Source: Polyangia bacterium (lineage in GTDB: Bacteria; Myxococcota_A; Polyangia; Nannocystales; Nannocystaceae). From it: a DNA stretch of 64,000 nt. Shown piece by piece: positions 35,043 to 44,082 of this stretch. The notes under the pieces are model-generated. The model ran no database searches, was not told where the DNA came from, and was given only the letters and a program-made list of their open reading frames with translations. Each line of letters starts with the position of its first letter. Position 1 is the first letter of the stretch. Location: positions 434,001-498,000 of the forward strand of contig JAUIFF010000002.1 of the NCBI GenBank assembly GCA_030429545.1, given 5' to 3'. Made by a program: the position numbers and the translations under genes.

Positions 35043-36587
35043 CTAGGGGTTGAGTCGTACCAAAACTAGATGCGGCTCGCCGTTTTCGACAAGATCGCCT
35101 ACGGCGTAGATGTATCCGTGACGATCGATCACGACATCGCGGGCCCAGCTTCGGTCGCCGCCATCATCTATATAAGGTTGGCCCCACGGTTCAGCCTGCA
35201 CCAAGAGCCGCGGCTCCAGCCCGACTGTCCGCTGCCCGGCGATCACGGGATATCCCTCGCCCTGGTCTTGCCACGCAATCGCGTTCCCCGCTCCGAAACC
35301 TCCCCACGCGGGAGAAAAGACCTCGCCGACGAGGTCTTCACCATGCCGCCCGAACGCGACCGACGAGGGGTCCATGTCGGAATTGCGGTGCCAACCCGTG
35401 GATACGACGCCGTCGCTGGTCGTGACGAGGGCATGCCATCCGCATTCTTCCTCGGCAAAAGCCCCCGAGTACACATCGCTGTCGAGTAGTTGCCCTTCGA
35501 CGAACTCGAACAGGGTTGCACGGGGCACGATGTCTCCCACGTCTTCTTCGCGGTAGCCCACCGCGACAACACGTTCTTCGAGAAACCCGACCGCATGCAT
35601 GGCGGATGCAAGCGGGAGATCTTGGTCATCATTTTTCGCAAACTGCGCATGATGTCGAAGAGCCCCGGACTCCGTATAAACCCAAATCGTCGCCTGCGTA
35701 TGCGGAAACATCCCCTCCACATCGGTCTCACCAACCACATACACATCGCCGTCAGGCCCAAACGCCACATCAAACGCCCGCGCATCCGGGAACGTGACAT
35801 ACCAGTACTGCTGCAGCGTATCGGCCGTGTACTTGCGGATCTCCATCTTCCCGTCGTGCTCGCCCGCCACGAAGATGAACCCGTCCGCCACATCGACCGC
35901 ATGCACCTTCAACCTCGGGAACGGTACCATCGCCACGGCGCCGTACTCCATCACGCCCATCAGCAGCACATCATCGAAATCGTTGCCGACGGCCACGATC
36001 GTGTCGGCCTCGGTCCCTGACCCCGGCACCACGCCCAAGGCCATCCCGCGGCTGACTGCCGGTGACACCCAACGAAAATCTTTCGTCCCGGACTCGGGAA
36101 GATCTACCTCCACGCTCAGCTTCTCGCTGTCGAGGACCTCGCCCTCGACTAGCGCCTGCAACGTGAACGTTAGCTCCCCGTCGAGCGCGTCGCTGCTGAC
36201 GATGTACTCGCGGTTCGCCTCACCGAGCGGCCAAATCTCGTCGCCGACCGGCTCGCCATCTCGATGTACAAGCAATGATAATTCTGTATGCTCGCCTACA
36301 ACTTCGGCTGTCAGCACCACCGACCCGGCCCGGAGCATCTGGTTCGTATTCGCTGAAAACTCCAGGATTTCGGCATACGCCGGTGCTTCTGTCGTTTCCG
36401 GCTCGGCGCCCATATCCTGGCTGTGATGCCCGGTTGTGGTGCCGGTCGTCGGCTCCGGGAAGTTCGTTGTATCATCACTGTTTTCGCCGTCGGTCGACGA
36501 CGCTGGCGGGTCGTCCAGGCCTGCGTAGGTCTGGTCGAGCACGCTGCACGCCATCAGCAGGAGCGGGGCGAGGGCCAGGGTGCGCAC
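35043..36587 (-). CDS. Propeller-like repeat lipoprotein
   Basis: 514 aa, GTG 36587. Lipobox signal (RTLALAPLLLMAC), acidic linker, an Ig-like region around SANTNQMLRAGSVVLTAEVVGE, then repeats of the form D(V/I)xFGPDGDVYVVGE and HGYIYAVGDLVENGEPHLVLVRL, typical of secreted beta-propellers (SBBP/delta-60-like). Paralogue of 53043-54632. Last gene of the operon 39419-35043 (minus strand). Probably a surface or periplasmic binding protein. Confidence 0.82.
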   Translation of the reverse strand: MRTLALAPLLLMACSVLDQTYAGLDDPPASSTDGENSDDTTNFPEPTTGTTTGHHSQDMGAEPETTEAPAYAEILEFSANTNQMLRAGSVVLTAEVVGEHTELSLLVHRDGEPVGDEIWPLGEANREYIVSSDALDGELTFTLQALVEGEVLDSEKLSVEVDLPESGTKDFRWVSPAVSRGMALGVVPGSGTEADTIVAVGNDFDDVLLMGVMEYGAVAMVPFPRLKVHAVDVADGFIFVAGEHDGKMEIRKYTADTLQQYWYVTFPDARAFDVAFGPDGDVYVVGETDVEGMFPHTQATIWVYTESGALRHHAQFAKNDDQDLPLASAMHAVGFLEERVVAVGYREEDVGDIVPRATLFEFVEGQLLDSDVYSGAFAEEECGWHALVTTSDGVVSTGWHRNSDMDPSSVAFGRHGEDLVGEVFSPAWGGFGAGNAIAWQDQGEGYPVIAGQRTVGLEPRLLVQAEPWGQPYIDDGGDRSWARDVVIDRHGYIYAVGDLVENGEPHLVLVRLNP

Positions 36588-36591
36588 GGGC

Positions 36592-37368
36592 TTAGAACTT
36601 CCCCTGGAGTGTTAGCCCGCCCAAGTTTGGGCGCACGGTGAGCTTTCGGCTGCGGGCCACGGACAGCAACGCTACCCCAGTCACCAGCGAGATGCCACCG
36701 ACGACACCTGTGGCGATGGCCCAGTGCTCGAGCAGTTTCCCTTGGTGATACACACTCTGTGCCTGCGACCCGTGCACACCGATTTCTCGCAGTTCGCGGT
36801 TGCGTTTGGCGTAGCCGACCAATGCTCCCGTCATGCCGGCTAGCCCAGCTGCGCCAACGCTTGTCAGCACGGCTCCGGCAATCGTCCAGCGGTGTGCGTG
36901 GGTTTCGCGGTCGACGGATGTGTCGGCGTTTGATGCTTGTACAACTCGCGGGTGAGGGACCTGGGCAACCGGCGGCTTGGGTTCGCCTGGGTCGTGCGTC
37001 GTCCGTAACTTGCACGTCAAACCATCGCGTTGTTTGAGCTCCGCAAGGCTCCAGTAGCGGCCGATGACTTCGGGCTCGTAGCGGCCCGTCGCCGTGAAAT
37101 ACCATTGGAGCAGCGCAATGCCGGCACACACCGAACTCGCCAGGTGCCGCGCTTTGTAGTCCATCTCCCAGGCGTTGCTCGCCGCAAACACCACCCCGCC
37201 GCGGTTGATCGTCAAATGGTCGCGGCGGGCCAAGGTCTCCCAGTAGCTCGCAGCCGACTGGTAATCGCCACGCCGTAACGCCTCGTTGCCGGCTAGCTGG
37301 AGCGACTCCTCACTCGCCGTTGGCGTGCCGGCAAAAATCAATGAGCATGCAAGGAGTTGGTGGATCAC
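36592..37368 (-). CDS. Exported TPR-like protein with two TM segments
   Basis: 258 aa. Signal-like N-terminus, a TPR-like stretch (QLAGNEALRRGDYQSAASYWETLARR), a Pro-rich linker, two hydrophobic segments (~163-187, ~220-243), and a C-terminus PNLGGLTLQGKF. The paralogue at 52269 ends PNLSGGSLRGQF, so the tail is conserved and ends in Phe like outer-membrane beta-signals, although the TM helices argue for the inner membrane. Overlaps the kinase stop by 4 bp; part of the kinase operon. Function unknown. Confidence 0.8.
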   Translation of the reverse strand: MIHQLLACSLIFAGTPTASEESLQLAGNEALRRGDYQSAASYWETLARRDHLTINRGGVVFAASNAWEMDYKARHLASSVCAGIALLQWYFTATGRYEPEVIGRYWSLAELKQRDGLTCKLRTTHDPGEPKPPVAQVPHPRVVQASNADTSVDRETHAHRWTIAGAVLTSVGAAGLAGMTGALVGYAKRNRELREIGVHGSQAQSVYHQGKLLEHWAIATGVVGGISLVTGVALLSVARSRKLTVRPNLGGLTLQGKF

Positions 37369-38951
37369 GATGGGCCCCCGATCCGCACCTTACCCTGCGC
37401 GTCGTGTTGCCCGTAGCTCCCGCGCAGACCGTCGCGGACACAGCTGCGCGTGATGGTACCCGGCGGTTGTTCGTAGCGTAGGTCGGCAAGCTTGCCACCC
37501 CGCAGTTTGTAGTGGACTTTCTGCGGATCCACCCGGCAGGTGTCGAGACGGGTTCGCAAGTCCTGCTCGAAGCTGCGGGCAGCCGGGTTCGGTTTAGGCT
37601 TGCCGCTGTCACGCTGCTTCGCGGTACGAGCTTGTGTGCTTACATGTTTTTTGGCCGCAGACCTGTCCACTGTTGCCGGCGAATCCGTCGTTTCGAGTTT
37701 TGTGTTGGCGTGCGGCACGATGCTGGCTTGCGGCGGGTTGCCTGGGGCGTCTCGCACGTTGCTGGGTTCGAGCCGTGGCGGCTCGGCACTTGGCGCCTGA
37801 TCGGTCGGAACACCAGCGCCGTCCTGGACAGGCTGGTGCCGCGTGAGCTCGATCGGCTCCCTGCGCTGGGTTGCAATGTTGGGACCTGCGGGTTTAGATG
37901 TAACTACACTCTCCCTGTCGGTCGGTTGTGTAAATCCAGCTGCAAACCAGCCCAGGGCAAACACGCAGGCCGCTGCAAACACCTGCCGCAACCATGGCCG
38001 TGGACCGGGCGAAACGTTCGGCGGCACAGCGACCGTCGTGCTGGGCTCTGCGCGTTGTTCCTCGCCTTCGCTTGGGCTTGCATGCCCGTTCGCCTCCTCG
38101 GCTTCGAGGCGGACCATCTCGATCGCAAAGTCGAGGTCGCGCAGCAGGGTCGCCACCGACAGGTAGCGGTCGGCGGGTTCGGGAGCAATCGCCGACTCGA
38201 GCAGGTCGGCGACTTCCATCGATGCCAGGTCTTCGCGGGCCTGGGCTGCACCCGGATGATCGGGTGTATAGCCAAGTAAAATTCGATGGAGGATTGCTCC
38301 GATGCTGTAAATGTCGAGTTGCGGCGAGGGCTCGGCGTGGGCTGCCTCGGGGGCGCGAAAGCCCGGGGAGCAGAGGTCGCGGCGTTTGACCGGGACCGTG
38401 GTGTAGCGGTCCTCGGGCGCCGTCAAATACTCGCGGTCGCTGGCCGCGTAGTAGGCCGGCGTGCATTTACAACTACCCAGGTCGAGCAACGTGAGCTGGC
38501 CGCGGTCGTCGATCTGGAGGTTGGCGGGTTTGAGGTCGCGGTGCAAGATGCCACGCTCATGCAGGGCCTGGACGGCCTCGCAGATCTGGCGGACCCACAG
38601 CAGGACCTGCTCGAGTGAGCGTTCGCGGTGGTTTTCGAGGTAGAGGGCAAAGTTTTGCCCGGGGAGCAGGTCGCTGGTGAAGTACAGCCGACCGTCGGAC
38701 AACTCGCCAAAGTGATAGGCCCGCACCAATCGAGTGCTGGAGACGGTCGAGAGAATTTTAAACTCGCTGCGAAACCGACGACGGGCGTCATCCGTTGCAT
38801 CTACATCGAGCACTTTGAGGGCAAACAGTTTGCCGTTGGCCCGGTAAATCGCCTCGTAGACATCCCCAAAGTAGCCCCGGCCAATCCGCCTACGCAGCTC
38901 AAACCCGTCGATGTGTTGGCCGGCGAGGTCTTGGCGAGTGAGGTAGGCCAT
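37365..38951 (-). CDS. Membrane Ser/Thr protein kinase with external C-terminal domain
   Basis: 528 aa. Kinase domain ~15-285: GRGYFGDVY, FALK lysine, HRDLKPANL, DLG in place of DFG (LLDLGSCKC), APE as RAPEA. One TM segment near 322-345 (RQVFAAACVFALGWFAAGF), a long Pro/Thr-rich extracytoplasmic linker, and a C-terminal domain with FEQDLRTRLDTCRVDPQKVHY, shared with the kinase at 50806. Receptor-type plan: an external domain could sense the co-encoded lipoproteins. Probably active despite the DLG variant. Confidence 0.9.
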   Translation of the reverse strand: MAYLTRQDLAGQHIDGFELRRRIGRGYFGDVYEAIYRANGKLFALKVLDVDATDDARRRFRSEFKILSTVSSTRLVRAYHFGELSDGRLYFTSDLLPGQNFALYLENHRERSLEQVLLWVRQICEAVQALHERGILHRDLKPANLQIDDRGQLTLLDLGSCKCTPAYYAASDREYLTAPEDRYTTVPVKRRDLCSPGFRAPEAAHAEPSPQLDIYSIGAILHRILLGYTPDHPGAAQAREDLASMEVADLLESAIAPEPADRYLSVATLLRDLDFAIEMVRLEAEEANGHASPSEGEEQRAEPSTTVAVPPNVSPGPRPWLRQVFAAACVFALGWFAAGFTQPTDRESVVTSKPAGPNIATQRREPIELTRHQPVQDGAGVPTDQAPSAEPPRLEPSNVRDAPGNPPQASIVPHANTKLETTDSPATVDRSAAKKHVSTQARTAKQRDSGKPKPNPAARSFEQDLRTRLDTCRVDPQKVHYKLRGGKLADLRYEQPPGTITRSCVRDGLRGSYGQHDAQGKVRIGGPS

Positions 38952-38993
38952 GGGCGCGAGGATAGCGGAGTGAGAATTGATGCTGCAAATAAC

Positions 38994-39419
38994 TCAGGAG
39001 ACAATAAAGGCACCGTTTGGACGATTGTCGAGAATGTGGGTGGCGAGCAGTGGCCACACATCAATCCAGGTCGACAGCCGATCATCACCCGCGAGAACAA
39101 GTCGGTTTTTACGAAACCGCAATGGCAGTAGTTCGCCGTTGACCACGAGGGTCGACCTGTCGAGCTCGCAGTGGGGCCGCGGGTAGATGCTGGCGCAACC
39201 CTTGCGATCGATCATCACGCGAGTGTCAACAAACGCGAGGAGGAGTTCGAGGTTGTCGAGCGCCGCCTGTAGCTTTTGCCGGGTGACAATGCCAGCGACA
39301 ATAAGCTCGACACGAATCGCCCCAGACGACTTGAGCGAGGCCCAAATCGAGGTGGCTTTGGTGCCCTTGCGTAGATGCACGATGGTGCTGCCCCGAAGAC
39401 GCCGTGGTTGAGTGTCCAT
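38994..39419 (-). CDS. Hypothetical protein upstream of membrane kinase
   Basis: 141 aa, ATG 39419, 42 bp before the kinase gene and in the same direction, so probably the first gene of that operon. It takes the place the sigma-like gene has in the second cluster (50156). No recognised domain: basic N-terminus, then LIVAGIVTRQKLQAALDNLELLLAF and a C-terminal FRKNRLVLAGDDRLSTWIDVW. No signal peptide. Coding is supported by operon position and codon pattern only. Confidence 0.6.
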   Translation of the reverse strand: MDTQPRRLRGSTIVHLRKGTKATSIWASLKSSGAIRVELIVAGIVTRQKLQAALDNLELLLAFVDTRVMIDRKGCASIYPRPHCELDRSTLVVNGELLPLRFRKNRLVLAGDDRLSTWIDVWPLLATHILDNRPNGAFIVS

Positions 39420-39516
39420 GAAGATCAGATAACGTTAACTTGAAAATTTCTAAAATTTAAAATTATCAATTTAAGTGGTTTGTTGGTCAAAAACGCGCTC
39501 CGGGTTAGGCTGAGAC

Positions 39517-39795
39517 GTGACCCCAGCGCAATGTGCAGCCGCGCGAAAAGCCCTCGACTGGACAGCGCATCACCTCGCTACCCAGGCAGGGGTGTCCACG
39601 CAAACGATCCTCAACTTCGAGCGAGGACGTTCACGGACCAACCGGCTGATCGTGGCGTCGATCCAGAAGGTGCTGACGGAGGCAGGCGTGGAGTTCGTGC
39701 CAGCACCGGGCGAGGCAGTGCCAGGCGCTCGGGTTGTTCGGGTGGAGCTTGAGGATGGTTCGGCGGTGGTTGTGCGGGTGGGTTCATTGTCGTGA
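39517..39795 (+). CDS. Small XRE-type HTH regulator, MTPAQC family
   Basis: 92 aa, GTG 39517: MTPAQCAAARKALDWTAHHLATQAGVSTQTILNFERG, C-terminal VRVELEDGSAVVVRVG. Divergent from the operon starting at 39419, with a 97-bp AT-rich spacer containing TTAAAATT/CAATTTAA. Same placement as the family members next to the other kinases. Predicted DNA-binding regulator of the kinase operon. Confidence 0.82.
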   Translation: MTPAQCAAARKALDWTAHHLATQAGVSTQTILNFERGRSRTNRLIVASIQKVLTEAGVEFVPAPGEAVPGARVVRVELEDGSAVVVRVGSLS

Positions 39796-41105
39796 CACGA
39801 TTCGCCCAATGAAGATCGCCGCCCTCGCAGTTTCCTCGCAGACGCTTTTAGCAATGTCCGTCCTCGCTCGTTGGTGACCACGAAGCAGTGCTCTTGTGTT
39901 ACCCGCGACGGGAGCGGATTGCGACCGCCGACCAACCGCGGAGGCCGACGCGCTCCGCGTCTGGGCCGCGTCTTCGATGGCCGACGCGCTCCGCGTCTGG
40001 GCCGGCGCGCTCCGCGTCTTCGGGCAGGGCCGACGCGCTCCGCGTCTTCGGAGGCCGACGCTCCGCGTCTTCGGAGGCCGACGCTCCGCGTCTGGGCCGC
40101 GTCTTCGATGGCCGACGCGCTCCGCGTCTGGGCCGCGTCTTCGATGGCCGACGCGCTCCGCGTCTGGGCCGCGTCTTCGATGGGCCGACGCGTCTGGGCC
40201 GCGTCTTCGATGGGCCGACGCGCTCCGCGTCTGGGCCGGCGCGCTCCGCGTCTTCGGGCTGGGCCGACGCGCTCCGCGTCTGGGCCGCGTCTTCGATGGC
40301 CGACGCGCTCCGCGTCTGGGCCGCGTCTTCGATGGGCCGACGCGCTCCGCGTCTGGGCCGGCGTCTTCGGAGGCCGACGCGCTCCGCGTCTGGGCCGCGT
40401 CTTCGATGGCCGACGCTCCGCGTCTGGGCCGGCGCGCTCCGCGTCTTCGGGCTGGGCCGACGCGCTCCGCGTCTGGGCAGACGCGCTCCGCGTCTGGGCC
40501 GGCGCGCTCCGCGTCTTCGGGCTGGGCCGACGCGCTCCGCGTCTGGGCCGTGTCTTCGATGGGCGACGCGCTCCGCGTCTGGGCAGACGCGCTCCGCGTC
40601 TGGGCCGTGTCTTCGATGGGCGACGCGCTCCGCGTCTGGGCAGACGCGCTCCGCGTCTGGGATGGGCAGACGCGCTCCGCGTCCGTGTCTTCGATGGGCG
40701 ACGCGCTCTGGGCAGACGCGCTCCGCGTCTGGGCCGTGTCTTCGATGGGCGACGCGCTCCGCGTCTGGGATGCCGACGCGCTCCGCGTCTGGGATGGGCC
40801 GACGCGCTCCGCGTCTGGGATGGCAGACGCGCTCCGCGTCTGGGCCGACGCGCTCCGCGTCTGGGATGGGCCGACGCGCTCCGCGTCTGGGATGCCGACG
40901 CGCTCCGCGTCTGGGATGGGCCGACGCGCTCCGCGTCTGGGATGGGCCGACGCGCTCCGCGTCTGGGATGGGCCGACGCGCTCCGCGTCTGGGCCGTGGG
41001 ATGGGCCGACGCGCTCCGCGTCCGGGCCGACGCACTCCGCGTCTTCGGGCCGTGTCTTCGGTGGGCCGACGCGCTCCGCGTCTGGGCCGCGTCTTCGATG
41101 GGCCG
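39796..41105. repeat. Palindrome array: GACGCGCTCCGCGTC satellite
   Basis: After a ~45-bp module at 39879 (the same as in the 17.5-18.7 kb satellite), several dozen copies of a 15-bp near-palindrome GACGCG-CTC-CGCGTC follow, joined by short linkers (TGGGCCGCGTCTTCGATGG, TGGGATGGGCC). Unit spacing varies (about 20-40 bp). Every frame on both strands is open, so the long predicted proteins (DALRVW repeats) are not credible genes. Confidence 0.8.
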
Positions 41106-41982
41106 GCTAATTATGACACTATCTGCGCTAATTATGACACCGTGAAATTGAGCATCGTCAATATTTGACACTATCTGCGCTAATTATGACACCGTGAAAT
41201 TGAGCATCGTCAATATTTGACACCACACAGACCAATTATGAATACGATTGAACCAATTCTGACACTCCCGCGGGGATATCCCGCTCAACCCGCTAGCACC
41301 ACGCTGTTACAGAGATCCGCTCCGCGTCTGGGTCTGGGATGGCGCGTCTGGGCCGCGTCTTCGATGGGCAGACGCGCTCCGCGTCTGGCCGCGCACTATC
41401 TGCGCTAATTATGACACCGTGAAATTGAGCATCGTCAATATTTGACACCACAGACCAATTAAGAATACGAGTGAAGATGGGCCGACGCGCTCCGCGTCTG
41501 GGTCGCGTCTGGGATGGGCCGACGCGCTCCGCGTCTGGGCCGCGTCTGGGCCGCGTCTACGGTGGGGCCGACGCGGCTCCGCGTCTTCGATCGATGGGCG
41601 GGCGTGAGCAGGAAGCAGAGAGCCAGGCTCAAAGCAGACCTCGTCGATGTGTCCAGCTCCTCGGTAATCCGTCTCTTTAACGGACATGGCCATATCCAAG
41701 TGACCATATCGTTGTGTGTCAAGTCCTCGCTATCCGTATCAGTCTGCGGACAGGCGGCCTCGACCTCGTGTAGCAGAGCAGATCTCTGTAACAGCGTGGT
41801 GCTAGCGGTTGAGCGGGATATCCCCGCGGGAGTGTCAGAATTGGTTCAATCGTATTCATAATTGGTCTGTGTGGTGTCAAATATCGTCGAATAGTATCAT
41901 TTCTTGTCGAGAAGCGGTGTCAGAATTTGCCGATGCTCAATTTTACGGTGTCAGAATTAGCGCAGATAGTGTCAGAATTAGC
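41106..41982. mobile_element. MITE-like element with ~105-bp inverted repeats
   Basis: Left arm 41213-41317 and right arm 41781-41884 are inverted copies differing by about one base. The outer ends both carry repeated TGTCAxAATTAGC motifs (GCTAATTATGACACTATCTG on the left; AGTGTCAGAATTAGC on the right). The left-end segment is duplicated at 41106-41220 and again at 41393-41460. No transposase is encoded. Multiple short end repeats resemble DDE elements of the IS21/Tn7-like type, but the family is not certain. The interior holds pieces of the GACGCGCTCCGCGTC satellite. Confidence 0.65.
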
Positions 41983-42098
41983 ATGCTTACACCGGGCATT
42001 CAGCTGCTATCAAAATAAATGATGGGGTACGAGCGAAGAATCGACCAGCAAGAGCAGCTAATCCGCCGGGTCGACCGGCTGGCAGATCGGGGGACGCG

Positions 42099-42320
42099 AT
42101 GAAACCAATAGGCCACGACAGTTGCGTAGCGACTCCGACGACCAAACCGGTCGACCTCGAACCCGACCAACTGCTCACCGCCCAGGAGGCGATGAAGTTG
42201 CTTGGGATCTCCCGAAACACCCTGTACGCGCTCGCCAGGCGAGGAGAGCTACCAGGAAAGAAGTTCGGCAAAAGCTGGCGATTTCACCGAGCAGCCTTGC
42301 TCGCCGGGTTCACAAAATGA
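42099..42320 (+). CDS. Excisionase-like HTH_17 protein
   Basis: 73 aa, ATG 42099. LLTAQEAMKLLGISRNTLYALARRGELPGKKFGKSWRFHRAALL is the HTH_17 excisionase signature and is closely similar to the protein at 23001. Its stop overlaps the integrase start (ATGA at 42317). Expected directionality factor for integrase C. Confidence 0.88.
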   Translation: MKPIGHDSCVATPTTKPVDLEPDQLLTAQEAMKLLGISRNTLYALARRGELPGKKFGKSWRFHRAALLAGFTK

Positions 42321-43450
42321 GCGTACGAGCAACAAAACGACGGGGCCGCGACATCTGGCATGTTGAGGTGCGAAGGGCCCGGGGAGAGTTCGTATTTCAC
42401 CGCCGACGGTTTTTAGACCGCCGAAAGTTCCGCAAGGTCGACGCCCAAGCGATCGAGGCCAAGTTGATCGAGGAGTTCGAGGCCAAACTCAAGGGCCACG
42501 TCCTGTGCAGCAGCAACGAGCACCCGGGGATTTTCGCCCAGCTGACCGGAGCCGTCGGTTTTAGTACGTTCGCCGAGCAGTACCTGGCCCTGCAGGACCC
42601 AACGCGAACAGACTACCGAAACAAGCGCAGAAATGTGCACCTACACCTGGTCCCGTTCTTCGGCGAGACACCCCTAGAGGAGATCTCGCGCATGATGATC
42701 GATCACCTGCGAGTCCGACTGCGAACAACCCCGATGCGACGAAAGCCAGGGCGGAGAAGCCCAAGGACGATCAACAACATCCTGACAACGCTGCGAACAA
42801 TCCTCAACCTGGCCAGCGAGTACGAGCTGCTCGACAAGGTGCCAAGGGTCAAAAAGGAGCCAGTAGCCAAGCAAGACCCGCTGTTTCTCGAGCGAGACGA
42901 GGCCGCGAAGCTGCTGGAGCAGGTGCCAGGAAGGTGGCGGCCACTGGTGTACACGGCGGTGATGACCGGGCTGCGGCGAGGTGAGTTGTACGAGCTGCGA
43001 TGGGGCGATGTGCAGCTAGAGGGCGAGGACCCGCAAATTCGAGTGACGCGAAGCGTGCGAGTGCTGGGCCAGAACTACGATGTGAGGCCAACAAAGGGGA
43101 TGCGAGGCCGAACGGTGCCGCTGTGCGAGTCGATGGTGAGGTTGTTGAGGGAGATTCGCCCGCATAATGCGCAGGCTGATGGGTTGGTGTTCTCAGAAAA
43201 TGGCGGATATCTGAGCGAGAAGAGGCTGTATGGGGTGGTGGTGAAGGCCGGCGAGAAGGGGCTAGGAAGGCATATTTGGCCGCATATGCTGCGACATACG
43301 TTCGCTTCGTGGGCATACGCGGGTGGGGTGCCGCCGCAGGTGGTGCAGATGTGGTTGGGGCATGCGGATGTTACGACGACTCAGCGGTATGCTCATCTGG
43401 GGCCGTCGGTTGGGCGGGGGTTGATAGGGGTTGTGGACAAATTGAGCTGA
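42317..43450 (+). CDS. int: Tyrosine recombinase (phage-type integrase) C
   Basis: 377 aa from ATG 42317 (the frame is open further 5' within the excisionase gene, but translation from there is unlikely). N-terminal arm-binding region SVRATKRRGRDIWHVEVRR, core-binding domain, catalytic TGLRRGELYELRW, KGMRGRTVPLC, HMLRHTFAS, WLGH, TTTQRYAHL. Complete. Paired with an excisionase and not followed by a tRNA core, like integrase A; its catalytic end is closest to A, its N-terminus to D. A hairpin at 43578 could terminate the transcript. Confidence 0.92.
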   Translation: MSVRATKRRGRDIWHVEVRRARGEFVFHRRRFLDRRKFRKVDAQAIEAKLIEEFEAKLKGHVLCSSNEHPGIFAQLTGAVGFSTFAEQYLALQDPTRTDYRNKRRNVHLHLVPFFGETPLEEISRMMIDHLRVRLRTTPMRRKPGRRSPRTINNILTTLRTILNLASEYELLDKVPRVKKEPVAKQDPLFLERDEAAKLLEQVPGRWRPLVYTAVMTGLRRGELYELRWGDVQLEGEDPQIRVTRSVRVLGQNYDVRPTKGMRGRTVPLCESMVRLLREIRPHNAQADGLVFSENGGYLSEKRLYGVVVKAGEKGLGRHIWPHMLRHTFASWAYAGGVPPQVVQMWLGHADVTTTQRYAHLGPSVGRGLIGVVDKLS

Positions 43451-43577
43451 GATCCGGTTCTGAAACAGTATATATAGTGAAGTTGCCTGGCTTCTGCGCT
43501 GCAGACATTAGTCATCGCGTGACCGAGGGGCTTTACAAAGTCGAACAAAAGTCCTAGCAATTGCTTTAATAGTCCTG

Positions 43578-43607
43578 ACACAGGAGACGGCGAGATATCT
43601 CCTGTGT
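43578..43607 (+). terminator. Hairpin downstream of integrase C
   Basis: ACACAGGAGA / TCTCCTGTGT, 10-bp perfect arms, 10-bp loop, followed by a T-rich stretch. It lies in the 333-bp gap 43451-43783, which otherwise holds nothing recognisable. Confidence 0.45.
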
Positions 43608-43783
43608 TTGCTCACTTGTTTCAGAAATTGGACGTAGAGAGCATCATGATGCACCTCCTAGGGGATTTGCATTGAAACCTAAATCTACCCAGTTTTGGCT
43701 CTCTGGCACGACTCTTGTGTTACTATGGGCAGGTCGGAGCGGCGGTGCAAGGCGCATCGCTACATCCGACTAGGAAAACAATT

Positions 43784-43924
43784 ATGAATCAAAATTTTGT
43801 AAATAACATGTTTCGTTTGCTTGAGCTTCTTGCCATTGCTGGGTGTTTGGAACCTTGTACCGCAATAGCATTACTGGCAATAGCATTATTTGTTGAATCG
43901 GAAGGTGTCAACGCTCGCAAGTAA
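43784..43924 (+). CDS. Small single-span membrane peptide
   Basis: 46 aa, ATG 43784 with AGGA 8 bp upstream. Sequence is a basic/polar start, one hydrophobic helix (AIALLAIALFV) with two Cys (GCLEPC), and a charged end. No homologue recognised. It lies alone between integrase C and the nuclease-ATPase gene that points toward it. Small hydrophobic peptides next to defence genes are sometimes toxins, but nothing here proves it; could also be chance. Confidence 0.4.
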   Translation: MNQNFVNNMFRLLELLAIAGCLEPCTAIALLAIALFVESEGVNARK

Positions 43925-44082
43925 TGTCAGTGGCCGATCTCAGGCCGGAGCTTGTATATTGACTATCTAACTACTTCCAACACCCCGTTTTTCGGCGAGC
44001 GACCGGCTCGGGTCCGCCTGCGGGCTTGGCCGATTGCTCGCCGTGCCGATTGGCGAACGAGTCAAGACCCATTTCCTTGAGA

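Noticed and set aside
39570..41171. Long open frames of 380-530 codons on both strands (DALRVWA/RRGARRP repeats)
   Set aside because: They are created by the GACGCGCTCCGCGTC satellite, which has no stops in any frame. No start signals or recognisable domain; composition is purely repeat-driven.
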